From Intestinimonas butyriciproducens (lineage in GTDB: Bacteria; Bacillota; Clostridia; Oscillospirales; Butyricicoccaceae), in the NCBI RefSeq assembly GCF_016901775.1, contig NZ_JACJKW010000002.1, forward strand, positions 1 through 64,000: a stretch of DNA of 64,000 bases, given 5' to 3'. Under the pieces are notes generated by a model. That model saw only the letters and a list, made by a program, of their open reading frames with translations, was not told the origin of the DNA and did not search any database. The number at the start of each line of letters is the position of its first letter. Within the stretch, counting starts at the first letter, position 1. Position numbers and translations under genes: made by a program. Below, piece by piece: positions 33,659 through 42,692 of this stretch.

Positions 33659-34425
33659 AAACCTTTTGGCAGACCATTTGGGTGGCCCTGTCCATGTATT
33701 CCCGTCTGCCGGTGCCCCGGGCGGAGTGGAACAGCAAAAATATGCGCTATGCTCTGTGTGCCCTGCCCCTGGTAGGGGTGTTTTCCGGCATCTCTCTATG
33801 GCTGTGGGACTGGCTGTGCCAGGCGCTGGAGCCAGGGGAGATGCTGCTGGGGGCGGGGGTGACCCTTCTTCCCATCCTGGTCACCGGGGGCATTCACATG
33901 GATGGCTTCTGCGACACCTGTGACGCCCTGGCCAGTCACGGGGACCGGGAAAAGAAGCTGGCTATTATGAAAGATTCCAACGCCGGAGCCTTTGCTGTTC
34001 TGGGCTGCGCCTGTTATCTGCTCTTTTATTTGGCCCTGGCGTCCCAGTGGCACACCGGAGGAACATGGGCTTTTCTCATGGGCCTTGCCATGGTGTTGGA
34101 GCGGGCCCTGGCCGGGCTTTCCCTTTGCCTGATGCCCTGCGCCAGAAACAGCGGCCTGGCCCGAATCTTTGCCGACGGGGCCGCCAAGAAAAACACCGGC
34201 ATCTTTTTGGCTTTTGTGGCAATTTTCTCTTTTTGCGCACTGGTTTATGTGGGAAAGATGGTGGGAGCTCTGATGGGGCTTGTCGCTTTCCTGCTGTGGC
34301 TCTGGTACGGCGCCTGGGCCAAAAAGGAGCTGGGGGGCATCACAGGAGACCTCCAGGGCTATTTTGTCCAGCTGTGTGAAATGGGTCAGCTGGCGGTGCT
34401 GGTGTTTGCCACACTGGCCCTTTGA
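33655..34425 (+). CDS. cobS: CobS, adenosylcobinamide-GDP ribazoletransferase
   Basis: CobS joins the activated lower loop to adenosylcobinamide-GDP in the membrane. The 256-residue polytopic protein has PVPRAEWNSKNMRYAL at the N-terminus, GGIHMDGFCDTCDAL and the metal-binding Asp residues in MKDSNAGAFAV. AAAGGAGGAACAAG precedes the ATG, which overlaps cobU by 4 bp. Confidence 0.95.
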   Translation: MKTFWQTIWVALSMYSRLPVPRAEWNSKNMRYALCALPLVGVFSGISLWLWDWLCQALEPGEMLLGAGVTLLPILVTGGIHMDGFCDTCDALASHGDREKKLAIMKDSNAGAFAVLGCACYLLFYLALASQWHTGGTWAFLMGLAMVLERALAGLSLCLMPCARNSGLARIFADGAAKKNTGIFLAFVAIFSFCALVYVGKMVGALMGLVAFLLWLWYGAWAKKELGGITGDLQGYFVQLCEMGQLAVLVFATLAL

Positions 34426-34440
34426 GAAGGGAGAAAAAAC

Positions 34441-34785
34441 ATGATCCTGGTCATCGGCGGCTATGCCGCAGGAAAAAAGGAATATGTCAGGAGTCTGGGC
34501 TATCAGGATGAGGACTTCACCATCGATCCCCGGGAGGAAAAACCGGTGGTCTGGGGCCTGGAAGCCCTGGCCGCCCAGGCGGGAGAAGGGTGGGAGAGCC
34601 TTGTGCCCGGCCTTGTGGAAAAAGAGGTGGTCATCTGCCAGGAAGTGGGAAGCGGCGTCATCCCTCTGGAAAAGGAAGCCCGGCAGATGCGGGAATACAC
34701 CGGCAGGCTCTGCACCGCTTTGGCAGAAAGAGCAGATCGGGTGGTGCGCCTTTTCTGCGGCATTCCCACCATCATCAAGGAGTGA
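34441..34785 (+). CDS. Short CobU-like protein (second paralogue)
   Basis: The 114-residue protein has a P-loop-like start MILVIGGYAAGKKEYV and a C-terminal part like CobU (VVICQEVGSGVIPLEKEARQMREYTGRL ... ADRVVRLFCGIPTII, in pieces QEVGSGVIP and ADRVVRLFCGIP). It lacks the middle of CobU, including the guanylylation His region. The EVG.GVIP motif is better conserved here than in the full-length cobU at 33101. It could be a kinase-only or regulatory form. GAAGGGAG precedes the ATG. Confidence 0.75.
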   Translation: MILVIGGYAAGKKEYVRSLGYQDEDFTIDPREEKPVVWGLEALAAQAGEGWESLVPGLVEKEVVICQEVGSGVIPLEKEARQMREYTGRLCTALAERADRVVRLFCGIPTIIKE

Positions 34786-34790
34786 GAAAG

Positions 34791-35390
34791 ATGGAAGTTA
34801 TTCTGCGCCGCCACGCCATGACGGCGGGCAACAGCAAAAAGCAATACATCGGCTCCACCGACCAGCCTCTCAGCCCGGAAGGGGAGCAGAGCGCCCGGTT
34901 GTGCGCCGGGGCCGGGGATCAATCGGTTTCCAAGGTCTATTCCAGCCCTATGCGCCGCTGTCTTCTGACCAGCCGGATTTTTTATCCCAAAGCACAGGTG
35001 GAGATCTGCCCCCTTCTTAGGGAGATGGATTTCGGCCTGTTTGAGGGAAAAAACTATGAGGACCTGGGGGCCGATCCCCTGTATCAGCAGTGGCTGGATT
35101 CCAACTGCCAGGACCCCTGTCCCGAGGGGGAGAACATGGATAATTTTTCCAAAAGAGTGTGCCAGGGTTTTGAAGAAGTGATGGACAAGGCTGCTTCCCA
35201 GGGAGAAGAGCAGGTGGTCATTTTGGCTCACGGCGGAACCCTTATGGCCCTGATGGGCCGCTATGCCCTGCCCCGGCGGGGGTATTTCCAGTGGCAGACC
35301 CCCAACTGCGGCGGATACAAGGCCCGCTGGGATGAAAAAAGCCGTCATCTGGTGGATTGGAGCCCGCTGACTCTGGAGGAGCGGAAATGA
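34791..35390 (+). CDS. cobC: Histidine phosphatase, probable alpha-ribazole phosphatase CobC
   Basis: The 199-residue protein belongs to the phosphoglycerate mutase-like histidine phosphatases. It has the catalytic motif RRHAMT (RHA rather than the common RHG), YSSPMRRCLLTS, REMDFGLFEGKN and the second His in LAHGGTLMAL. Its place between cobS and cbiB supports removal of phosphate from alpha-ribazole or adenosylcobalamin phosphate. It overlaps cbiB by 4 bp. Confidence 0.85.
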   Translation: MEVILRRHAMTAGNSKKQYIGSTDQPLSPEGEQSARLCAGAGDQSVSKVYSSPMRRCLLTSRIFYPKAQVEICPLLREMDFGLFEGKNYEDLGADPLYQQWLDSNCQDPCPEGENMDNFSKRVCQGFEEVMDKAASQGEEQVVILAHGGTLMALMGRYALPRRGYFQWQTPNCGGYKARWDEKSRHLVDWSPLTLEERK

Positions 35391-36364
35391 GGCCCTTTTT
35401 CTTTGCGCTGCCCCTGGGTGCTCTTCTGGATCTGCTGCTGGGGGACCCCCGGTGGGCGCTGCCCCATCCGGTGGTGCTCATGGGCAAGGCCATTGCTTTC
35501 TTGGAAAAGATTTTCCGCCGGATTTTGCCCAAAACCCCTGGAGGAGAGCGGATGGGCGGCGCATTGCTGGCCCTTTGTTTGCCACTGGGATCATGGGGGA
35601 TCTCCTTTTTGATTTTGTGGGCGCTGGGGCTGATTCATCCCATTCTGGCCTTTTTGGCGGAGAGCTTTATGTGCTATCAGATTCTGGCCGGGCGCAGCCT
35701 GTGGGACGAGAGTATGCTGGTTTATAAAGAACTACGCAAAGGGGATCTGGAAGGGGCCCGGCGCATGGTGGGACGCATTGTGGGCCGGGATACCCAAGCC
35801 CTTTCGGCAGAGGGTGTCACCCGGGCGGCGGTGGAGACGGTGGCGGAAAACACCGGCGACGGTATCATCGCTCCTTTGTTTTTCCTCATGCTGGGCGGGG
35901 CCCCTCTGGGCTTTTTCTATAAAGCGGTGAACACCATGGACAGCATGGTGGGATACAAAAACGACAGATACCTGTATTTTGGGTGCATCCCCGCCCGGCT
36001 GGACGATGTGATGAACTTTCTGCCGGCCCGGCTGGCCGGGGCCTTGATGGTGCTGTCGGCTTTTCTGCTGCCGGGATACCGGGGGAAAAATGCCTTTTCC
36101 ATCTGGCGGCGGGACAGGCGGAACCACAAAAGCCCCAACTCCGCCCAGACCGAAGCGGCCGCCGCCGGGGCTTTGGGTGTGGAGCTGGCGGGAAGCGCCT
36201 ACTATTTTGGGAAGCTGGTGGAAAAGCCCACCATTGGTGATGCGCTGCGGCCTATCCAGCCGGAGGACATTCCCCGGGTGGGAAAACTCATGTTCTGCAC
36301 CAGTTTTTGCTGCCTGCTTTTGTGTCTTGGCGGGCGGCTGATTTTGTGGGGAGGGATTTTGTGA
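35387..36364 (+). CDS. cbiB: CbiB, adenosylcobinamide-phosphate synthase
   Basis: CbiB attaches the aminopropanol phosphate linker to adenosylcobyric acid. The 325-residue membrane protein shows LLLGDPRWALPHPVVLMG, quoted as GDPRWALPHPV, ETVAENTGDGIIAPLFF, KAVNTMDSMVGYKNDRY and HKSPNSAQTEAAAAGAL. GGAGGAGCGGAA precedes the ATG. Confidence 0.95.
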   Translation: MRPFFFALPLGALLDLLLGDPRWALPHPVVLMGKAIAFLEKIFRRILPKTPGGERMGGALLALCLPLGSWGISFLILWALGLIHPILAFLAESFMCYQILAGRSLWDESMLVYKELRKGDLEGARRMVGRIVGRDTQALSAEGVTRAAVETVAENTGDGIIAPLFFLMLGGAPLGFFYKAVNTMDSMVGYKNDRYLYFGCIPARLDDVMNFLPARLAGALMVLSAFLLPGYRGKNAFSIWRRDRRNHKSPNSAQTEAAAAGALGVELAGSAYYFGKLVEKPTIGDALRPIQPEDIPRVGKLMFCTSFCCLLLCLGGRLILWGGIL

Positions 36365-37425
36365 AACTGATCCATGGAGGAGATGTGGAAGGATTCCGGG
36401 AGGAATTTGGCCGGGAGCCTTTGGATTTTTCGGCCAACATCAGCCCCTTGGGGCTGCCGGAGGGGGTGCGCCAGGGGGTGATCCATAGCCTGCGTGAGGC
36501 CACCCAGTATCCCGACCCGCTGTGCCGCAAATTGCGCCGGGCCATTGGGGAAAAAGAGGGGATCGATCCGGAATACATCCAGTGCGGCAATGGAGCCGCC
36601 GACCTGATTTTCCGGTTGGTGCTGGCGGGGCGGCCCCGGCGTGCACTGGTCACCGCCCCCACCTTTGCCGAATATGAGCAGGCCCTCACCGCCTTTGGCG
36701 GTGAGGTGGAGCGGTATCTGCTGACAAAAGAGGAAGGCTTTGCCCTGACGCCCCGGTTTCTGGAGGCCTTGGAAGGAAAGCCGGACATGGTCTTTCTCTG
36801 CAATCCCAACAACCCCACCGGAAACCTGATTGCCCCTTCCTTGCTCCGGCAGATCTGGGAAAAATGCCGGGAAAAGGGCATTTTACTGGTGGTGGATGAG
36901 TGCTTCCTCTCCTTTTTGCCCCGTCCCTGGGAGCACACTCTGAAAAAAGAGGTACAGGAAGGAGCGCCCCTGCTTTTGCTGCGGGCCTTTACCAAGCTGT
37001 ATGCCATGGCGGGCATCCGATTGGGTTATTGCCTGTGCGGCGACCGGCAGCTGCTTTCCCGGATGGCTGGAGTGGGACAGCCCTGGGGCGTGTCGGTGCT
37101 GGCCCAGGAGGCCGGCCTGGCGGCCTTGCAGGAAGATCAGTATGTGGAGAATGTACGGGCTCTTATTGGGCAGGAACGCCCCTGGCTGTGGCAGCAGCTG
37201 GAACGGGCCGGAGTGCATGTGGTGGGCGGCAGCGTCAACTACCTGTTCTTCCGCAGCGATGTGCCCCAGCTGGGAGAAAAAATGCGGCGCCTGGGCGTGA
37301 TGATCCGTTCCTGTGCCAATTATCCCGGCCTGAGCGAGGGCTGGTACCGGGTGGCGGTGCGCACCCGGGAAGAAAATCAGCGTCTGGTGGATTGCATCCG
37401 CCAGGCGGGAGAGGGGGATCGGTAA
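36361..37425 (+). CDS. cobD: CobD, L-threonine-O-3-phosphate decarboxylase
   Basis: CobD is a PLP enzyme that makes the (R)-1-amino-2-propanol phosphate used by CbiB. The 354-residue protein is a class I/II aminotransferase fold: [40 protein letters not shown] and the PLP lysine in [14 protein letters not shown]. It starts at GTG overlapping the cbiB stop, with GGGAGGG upstream. Confidence 0.93.
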   Translation: MKLIHGGDVEGFREEFGREPLDFSANISPLGLPEGVRQGVIHSLREATQYPDPLCRKLRRAIGEKEGIDPEYIQCGNGAADLIFRLVLAGRPRRALVTAPTFAEYEQALTAFGGEVERYLLTKEEGFALTPRFLEALEGKPDMVFLCNPNNPTGNLIAPSLLRQIWEKCREKGILLVVDECFLSFLPRPWEHTLKKEVQEGAPLLLLRAFTKLYAMAGIRLGYCLCGDRQLLSRMAGVGQPWGVSVLAQEAGLAALQEDQYVENVRALIGQERPWLWQQLERAGVHVVGGSVNYLFFRSDVPQLGEKMRRLGVMIRSCANYPGLSEGWYRVAVRTREENQRLVDCIRQAGEGDR

Positions 37426-37426
37426 C

Positions 37427-38944
37427 ATGAAAAAAGCCAAGTCCATCATGATCCAGGGCACCATGTCCAATGCCGGCAAAAGTCTGCTGTGCGCCGGGCT
37501 TTGCCGCATCTTTCACCAGGACGGCTACAAGGTGGCCCCCTTCAAAAGCCAGAACATGGCCCTCAACAGCTTCATTACCAAAGAGGGACTGGAAATGGGC
37601 CGGGCCCAGGTGGTGCAGGCCGAAGCGGCAGGGGTGGAGCCCGATGTGCGGATGAATCCCATTCTGCTCAAGCCCACCAGCGATGTGGGAAGTCAGGTGA
37701 TCCTTCGGGGCCAGGTGCTTTCCACTATGCCCGCCCGGAAGTATTTTGCCTATAAACACAAGCTGATCCCCTCTATTTTGGAGGCCTACGATTCCCTGGC
37801 CGCCGAAAATGATATCATCGTGTTGGAAGGAGCAGGGAGTCCGGCTGAGATCAATCTAAAACAGCAGGACATCGTCAACATGGGTATGGCCCGCATGGCG
37901 GGAGCGCCGGTGCTTCTGGCCGGAGACATCGACCGGGGCGGCGTGTTTGCCAGCCTGTATGGCACGGTGGCCCTGCTGGAAGAAGAAGAGCGGCAGCGAA
38001 TCCGGGGTCTGATTGTCAACAAATTCCGGGGGGATGTGGAGATCCTCCGTCCCGGCCTTTCCATGCTGGAAAATTTGACCCGGGTGCCGGTGGTGGGCGT
38101 GGTGCCCTATCTGTCGGTGGACATCGAGGAAGAGGACAGCCTGGCCGCCCGCCTGGACAATGAAGCACCTGCCTTGGTGGATATCGCCGTCATCCGTCTG
38201 CCCCGGCTTTCCAACTTCACCGATTTTGCCGCCCTGGAGCGGACCCAGGGAGTGGGCGTGCGGTATGTGTCCCGCCCTTCTCAGCTGGGCGAGCCCGATC
38301 TCATCATTTTGCCCGGGACCAAAAACACCATGGGCGATCTGCGCTGGCTCCGGGAAAGCGGCCTGGAAGGGGCTATTCTCAAAAAAGAAAGCCAGGGCGT
38401 GCCCATTCTGGGCATTTGCGGCGGTTATCAGATGCTGGGGCAGGTCTTGCGGGACCCCCTGGGTGTGGAAGAGGGAGGCAGCCTGCGGGGCTTGGGTCTT
38501 TTGCCCATCGAAACCGATTTTCTGCCTCAAAAGACTCGCACCCAGACCCAGGGGCATATCACAAGGGCCCAGGGCTTTTTTGCTCCTTTGGAAGGCTGCG
38601 CCTTCCAAGGCTACGAGATCCACATGGGAGAGACACGGCATTTGTCCGGCGACCCTGCCGCAGCCCTCACGGGAGAGGGATGGGAGAAGATGGATGGAGC
38701 CTCCCAGGGAAATGTGCTGGGCACTTATGTCCACGGCATTCTGGACGGGGGCGAGCTTGTGCAGAAGCTGGTTTCCCTGCTCTTTGAGAGCAAAGGCCTG
38801 GACCCCCGGCAGGTGGAGCAGATGGATTACAAAGCTTACAAAGAGCAGCAATATGACATTCTGGCCGACGCCATCCGGCGCAGTCTGGATATGGACAAGG
38901 TGTATCAGATATTGGAAGAAGGAGCCAAGGAGGAACGGCCATGA
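37427..38944 (+). CDS. cbiP: CbiP, cobyric acid synthase
   Basis: CbiP amidates side chains b, d, e and g with glutamine and ATP. The 505-residue protein has [36 protein letters not shown], and [13 protein letters not shown] in the synthetase part. The glutaminase part has [12 protein letters not shown] with the nucleophilic Cys, and GYEIHMGET. It lies one base after the cobD stop. Confidence 0.95.
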   Translation: MKKAKSIMIQGTMSNAGKSLLCAGLCRIFHQDGYKVAPFKSQNMALNSFITKEGLEMGRAQVVQAEAAGVEPDVRMNPILLKPTSDVGSQVILRGQVLSTMPARKYFAYKHKLIPSILEAYDSLAAENDIIVLEGAGSPAEINLKQQDIVNMGMARMAGAPVLLAGDIDRGGVFASLYGTVALLEEEERQRIRGLIVNKFRGDVEILRPGLSMLENLTRVPVVGVVPYLSVDIEEEDSLAARLDNEAPALVDIAVIRLPRLSNFTDFAALERTQGVGVRYVSRPSQLGEPDLIILPGTKNTMGDLRWLRESGLEGAILKKESQGVPILGICGGYQMLGQVLRDPLGVEEGGSLRGLGLLPIETDFLPQKTRTQTQGHITRAQGFFAPLEGCAFQGYEIHMGETRHLSGDPAAALTGEGWEKMDGASQGNVLGTYVHGILDGGELVQKLVSLLFESKGLDPRQVEQMDYKAYKEQQYDILADAIRRSLDMDKVYQILEEGAKEERP

Positions 38945-39582
38945 CAGGAAAATTGGAAACACAGAACCCGGCCGGCATCGAAAAGCGCAGCTTTGAGATC
39001 ATCACAAAGGAACTGGGCGACCGTCATTTTTCTCCGGAGCAGGAACCGGTGATCAAGCGGGTGATCCACACCACAGCGGATTTTGAGTATGCCGATTCCC
39101 TGTATTTTTCCCCGGAAGCGGTGGAAAAGGGCATCGAAGCCATCCGGGAAGGGGCCCACATCGTCACCGACACCAACATGGCATACAGCGGTGTGAGCAA
39201 AAAGACCCTGGAAGGCCTTGGCGGTGCGGCCCACTGCTTCATGGCCGATGCCGATGTGGCCAAAGAGGCCAGGGAGCGGGGGGTGACCCGGGCGGTGGTG
39301 TGCATGGAGCGGGCTGCTTTGATCAAGGCTCCCCTGATCATCGCCGTGGGCAACGCCCCCACGGCTTTGCTGCGCCTGTGCCAGCTGATGGAGGAGGGAA
39401 AAATCGCTCCCCGGCTGATCATCGGTGTGCCGGTGGGCTTTGTCAATGTGGTGGAGAGCAAGGAGGAAGTGATCGCTTCCAAAGCTCCCTGCATTGTGGC
39501 CCGGGGACGGAAGGGGGGCAGCAATGTGGCTGCGGCCATTTGCAATGCCCTGTTGTATCAGGCCTCGGGACGGGTACTGTAA
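38941..39582 (+). CDS. cbiC: CbiC, cobalt-precorrin-8 methylmutase
   Basis: CbiC moves the methyl group from C11 to C12 to give cobyrinic acid. The 213-residue protein has [10 protein letters not shown], the catalytic His in [40 protein letters not shown] and [14 protein letters not shown]. It is the last gene of the operon; a strong terminator follows. Confidence 0.95.
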   Translation: MTGKLETQNPAGIEKRSFEIITKELGDRHFSPEQEPVIKRVIHTTADFEYADSLYFSPEAVEKGIEAIREGAHIVTDTNMAYSGVSKKTLEGLGGAAHCFMADADVAKEARERGVTRAVVCMERAALIKAPLIIAVGNAPTALLRLCQLMEEGKIAPRLIIGVPVGFVNVVESKEEVIASKAPCIVARGRKGGSNVAAAICNALLYQASGRVL

Positions 39583-39594
39583 AAAGAAAAAGGA

Positions 39595-39632
39595 AAAAAC
39601 AGGCTCGGGTTTTCACCCCCGAGCCTGTTTTT
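39595..39632 (+). terminator. Intrinsic terminator of the cobalamin operon
   Basis: AAAACAGGCTCGGG and CCCGAGCCTGTTTT form a long stem followed by T residues. Confidence 0.9.
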
Positions 39633-39884
39633 TATGATATGAGCAAAGATAAAAACACAAAAGTTGGATTTTTATGCGGAATGCCACTGTTTTTCTGCAC
39701 TTTGATGTGTTACAATAAATATAAATATTTTCAAAAAAAATAAAATTGCCTTAAAATTTGCTGTCATGTCGAAACAATTCAGAGGAATGGCGAAAAGTAA
39801 AAGGCGCAAAAAGGAGGGATGGAGAAGGGAATATGCATTTTATATTCACAAATGGAAAAGGAAAAAGGGGGGACGGGTCGTAAC
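39633..39884 (+). promoter_or_regulatory. AT-rich leader region of the DUF1538 gene
   Basis: The stretch is AT-rich. An extended -10 element (TG, one base, TACAAT at 39708-39716) is visible without a clear -35. An AAGGAGGG at 39811-39818 precedes a possible 16-codon leader frame (ATG 39833, stop TAA 39881-39883) that ends one base before the DUF1538 start. I see no hairpin of note. Confidence 0.35.
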
Positions 39885-41423
39885 ATGCCAAACAAATTGG
39901 AAATCAGAAGAAGTGCTCTGCGAAAGATTCGGGAAAAGTTTCTGGAATCTTTTAGCGCCGTAATACCTATTGGTTTGATCGTACTGCTGCTTCATTTTAC
40001 CATCGCCCCCATGCCAGGGGGAACATTCGGCTCCTTTTTGGTGGGGCTTGTTTTGCTGATTGTGGGGATGTGCCTGTTTTCTTTGGGGGCAGATCTGTCC
40101 ATGATGCCCATGGGTGAACGGATCGGCGCACAGCTGACCCGTTCCAAAAATCTGAAATTGTTGATTATCACTGCGCTGGTGATGGGGGTGCTCATCACAG
40201 TGGCCGAGCCCGATCTCCAGGTGCTGGCCCGGCAGGTGCCGGCTGTACCGGATAAACCGCTGATTTTTTTGGTGGCGGCAGGAGTGGGTCTGTTTTTGGT
40301 GGCCGCTCTTTTGCGCATTATTTTTCAAAAAAGCCTGCGTTTGATTCTGATGGTCTGCTATGGCTTGGTGTTTTTCCTGGCTATTTGGGTGCAGCCGGGA
40401 TTTCTGCCGGTGGCTTTTGACTCAGGCGGCGTCACCACGGGCCCGATTACGGTGCCCTTTATTCTGGCGCTGGGCATTGGTGTGGCCGCCGTTCGGGGCG
40501 GACGCAGCGCCCATGACGACAGCTTCGGTTTGGTGGCCTTGTGTTCCATTGGCCCGATTTTGTCGGTGCTGCTGCTCAGCCAGTTCTATGATGCAGCTGG
40601 CGGCGCTTATGGCGCCACTGTGCCGGAGACGCCTCACAGCCTGGGCGAGATCCTTTTGCAATACATTCAGGCATTTCCCCATTATGCCAAAGAGGTGCTC
40701 ATTGCCCTTCTGCCCATTCTGGGGGCTTTTGCCTTGTTTCAGGTGCTTTTTCTCCGCTTGCCCCGGCGCCAGATGATTAGGGTAGGGGTGGGCGCTGCCT
40801 ACACCTATGTGGGATTGGTGCTCTTTCTCACCGGGGCCAATATTGGCTTTTTCTCCGCCGGCAATTTCCTGGGCGGCGCCATTGCCGCACTGTCCTACCG
40901 GTGGGTGCTCGTTCCCATCGGCATGGTGATGGGGTTCTTTGTGGTGGCCGCTGAGCCTGCGGTGCATATTCTCAACAAGCAGGTGGAAGAGATCTCCGGT
41001 GGCACCATCTCCCGCAGCGCCATGCTCATCAGCCTGATGTGCGGTGTGGCCGTTTCCCTGGGACTGGCCATGGCACGGGTGATCTGGGGGCTGAGCATCT
41101 GGTATTTCCTTCTGCCCGGTTATCTGGTGGCTTTGGTGCTCACTTTATTTGTGCCCAAAATCTTTACCGCTGTGGCATTTGACTCAGGCGGCGTGGCCTC
41201 CGGACCGATGACGGCCACCTTCCTTTTGCCTTTTGCCATGGGGGCCTGCCAGGCCATGGGAGGCGATGTGCTCTCCGATGCCTTTGGCATCGTGGCCATG
41301 GTGGCCATGACGCCTTTGCTGGCCATTCAGCTGCTGGGACTGTGGTCGGTGTACCGCCAGAAGAAGCAGCCCAGGGAGGAATTTGCCCTGGATGAAACCG
41401 AACTCATCGAAATGGAGGGATAG
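39885..41423 (+). CDS. DUF1538 polytopic membrane protein
   Basis: The 512-residue protein has about twelve hydrophobic helices in two homologous halves. Each half carries the motif VAFDSGGV: VTTGPITVPF follows it near residue 177 and ASGPMTATF near residue 430. Each also has a matching ADLSMMPMGER-like region and AEPDLQVLARQV / AEPAVHILNKQV. The duplicated fold with a conserved Asp-Ser-Gly-Gly suggests a transporter or channel. The family has no established function. ATG 39885 is a choice; in-frame starts at 39852 and 39819 exist. Two PII-like genes follow directly. Confidence 0.8.
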   Translation: MPNKLEIRRSALRKIREKFLESFSAVIPIGLIVLLLHFTIAPMPGGTFGSFLVGLVLLIVGMCLFSLGADLSMMPMGERIGAQLTRSKNLKLLIITALVMGVLITVAEPDLQVLARQVPAVPDKPLIFLVAAGVGLFLVAALLRIIFQKSLRLILMVCYGLVFFLAIWVQPGFLPVAFDSGGVTTGPITVPFILALGIGVAAVRGGRSAHDDSFGLVALCSIGPILSVLLLSQFYDAAGGAYGATVPETPHSLGEILLQYIQAFPHYAKEVLIALLPILGAFALFQVLFLRLPRRQMIRVGVGAAYTYVGLVLFLTGANIGFFSAGNFLGGAIAALSYRWVLVPIGMVMGFFVVAAEPAVHILNKQVEEISGGTISRSAMLISLMCGVAVSLGLAMARVIWGLSIWYFLLPGYLVALVLTLFVPKIFTAVAFDSGGVASGPMTATFLLPFAMGACQAMGGDVLSDAFGIVAMVAMTPLLAIQLLGLWSVYRQKKQPREEFALDETELIEMEG

Positions 41424-41425
41424 CT

Positions 41426-41785
41426 GTGGCAAAAAAAACAGAAGAAAGCCGCCGGATCCTCCTGTTTGTGGCGGTGGCGGCCCGGGGACAGGGAGAGAAG
41501 ATCGCCACCTTCTGCGCCTCCTGCGGCGGAAAGGTACGCCTGGTGGCCCTGGGAAGGGGTACTGCCAGCCAGGATATCCTCAACTACCTGGGCCTGGGGG
41601 ACAGCAAGAAGGATGTGGTGCTGTGCACCGCGGCCCGTCCGGCAGCCCAACGGATGCTGGAGGGAATGAAAGAGAAGTTTTCCATGGACAGCCCTGGCGA
41701 AGGCATTGCCTTTACCATCCCGGTATCCAGTGTGGTGGGCCGGGTAAGTTTTGAACTGCTGCTGGGGGGAAAGGGAGAGCAATGA
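41426..41785 (+). CDS. PII-like small protein, first of a pair
   Basis: The 119-residue protein has the alternating pattern of the ferredoxin-like PII fold: RRILLFVAVAARGQGEKI, a loop with ALGRGTASQDILNYLGLGD, KDVVLCTAA, and the C-terminal strand GIAFTIPVSSVVG. It starts at GTG, 12 nt after GGAGGG, at the end of the DUF1538 gene. It is more divergent than the next protein, and the classical T-loop residues are absent. It probably senses a small molecule and acts on the membrane protein; this is inference from operon position. Confidence 0.65.
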   Translation: MAKKTEESRRILLFVAVAARGQGEKIATFCASCGGKVRLVALGRGTASQDILNYLGLGDSKKDVVLCTAARPAAQRMLEGMKEKFSMDSPGEGIAFTIPVSSVVGRVSFELLLGGKGEQ

Positions 41786-42120
41786 AAGAAAACGAATTGA
41801 TCGTAGCCATTGTGGAGCGGGGCTATGCCGACGATGTGATGAAGGCGGCCCGGTCGGCCGGGGCCAGAGGGGGCACCATCCTTCATGCCCGAGGGGCTGG
41901 AAATGAGGCACGGGACCGTTTTTACGGTGTGACCATCCAGTCGGAGAAAGAAATGGTACTGCTGGTGGTGGAAAAAGAGCACAAGGCGGGCATTATGAAA
42001 GCCATCTGTGCCCAGGCCGGGCTCAATCAGGAGGCCCGGGGTCTGGTATTTTCCCTTCCGGTGGAGGATGCTGTGGGAATGGCGCCGGAGGACAGCCTGC
42101 CCGATCTTTCGCAGCAATAG
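41782..42120 (+). CDS. PII-family regulatory protein, second of a pair
   Basis: The 112-residue protein matches PII well at GYADDVMKAARSAGARGGTI (quoted to 20), then LHARG, a short T-loop region (GNEARDRFYGV), VLLVVEKEHKAGIMKAI and GLVFSLPVEDAVG. PII proteins are trimeric sensors of nucleotides and metabolites that block or open membrane transporters. It overlaps the preceding gene by 4 bp. The T-loop Tyr used for uridylylation in enterobacterial GlnB is not evident. Confidence 0.8.
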   Translation: MKENELIVAIVERGYADDVMKAARSAGARGGTILHARGAGNEARDRFYGVTIQSEKEMVLLVVEKEHKAGIMKAICAQAGLNQEARGLVFSLPVEDAVGMAPEDSLPDLSQQ

Positions 42121-42121
42121 G

Positions 42122-42156
42122 AAAAAGGCTTCTGGCATTGTGTCAGAAGCCTTTTC
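42122..42156. terminator. Bidirectional intrinsic terminator
   Basis: AAAAGGCTTCTG pairs with CAGAAGCCTTTT, between the PII gene and the convergent NUDIX gene. Confidence 0.85.
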
Positions 42157-42163
42157 CATTTGT

Positions 42164-42676
42164 TCAGATGTTCAGAGCTTTTTTCAGCGCAGGACAGAGC
42201 AGGAGCAGGGTTTTGCCGATGGGAGCGGCCAGACGGCCGGTACGGGCCATTTCCAGCAATACTTCATAGGAAACACGGCATACGGCCACCGTTTCTCCCT
42301 TTTGCAGCCGCACATTTTTGGGATGCACGGATGAGCGCAGCAGGAAGGAGTCCATCTGTCGTCCTTTGGCCCGGGTGGAGCACAGAAAGTGCAGTTGCTG
42401 CGGCCGGGCCTGAATGCCTGTTTCCTCCTTCAGTTCCCGTAAAGCAGCCAGGGAACTTTCTTCTCCCCACTGCACACCGCCGCCGGGATTTTCCCAGCAA
42501 AGGGGATATTCCTCTTTTTCCGGGCTGCGTAAAGTGAGAAGAAAGCGGTTTTCCTTGTCTACGATCCACACTCCTACCGCTTTGTGGAATGTGCCGGGGG
42601 GCAGAGGCTCGCCCCGGGGATGGGGATGGGGAAGGGGTGCGCCGGTTTGTTCATCGTAAAGCTGCCAAAATTCCAT
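42164..42676 (-). CDS. NUDIX hydrolase
   Basis: The 170-residue protein carries the full NUDIX box (GGGVQWGEESSLAALREL then KEETGI), which binds the divalent metals for pyrophosphate hydrolysis. The upstream GTFHKAVGVWIVD and WENPGG resemble Idi/YfcD-type enzymes acting on isoprenoid or nucleotide diphosphates. The substrate is not certain. The ATG at 42676 follows GGAGGA. A longer frame running upstream crosses the repeat element and is not real. Element copy 2 begins 17 bp upstream of the start. Confidence 0.88.
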   Translation of the reverse strand: MEFWQLYDEQTGAPLPHPHPRGEPLPPGTFHKAVGVWIVDKENRFLLTLRSPEKEEYPLCWENPGGGVQWGEESSLAALRELKEETGIQARPQQLHFLCSTRAKGRQMDSFLLRSSVHPKNVRLQKGETVAVCRVSYEVLLEMARTGRLAAPIGKTLLLLCPALKKALNI

Positions 42677-42692
42677 AAATCCTCCGAGAAAA

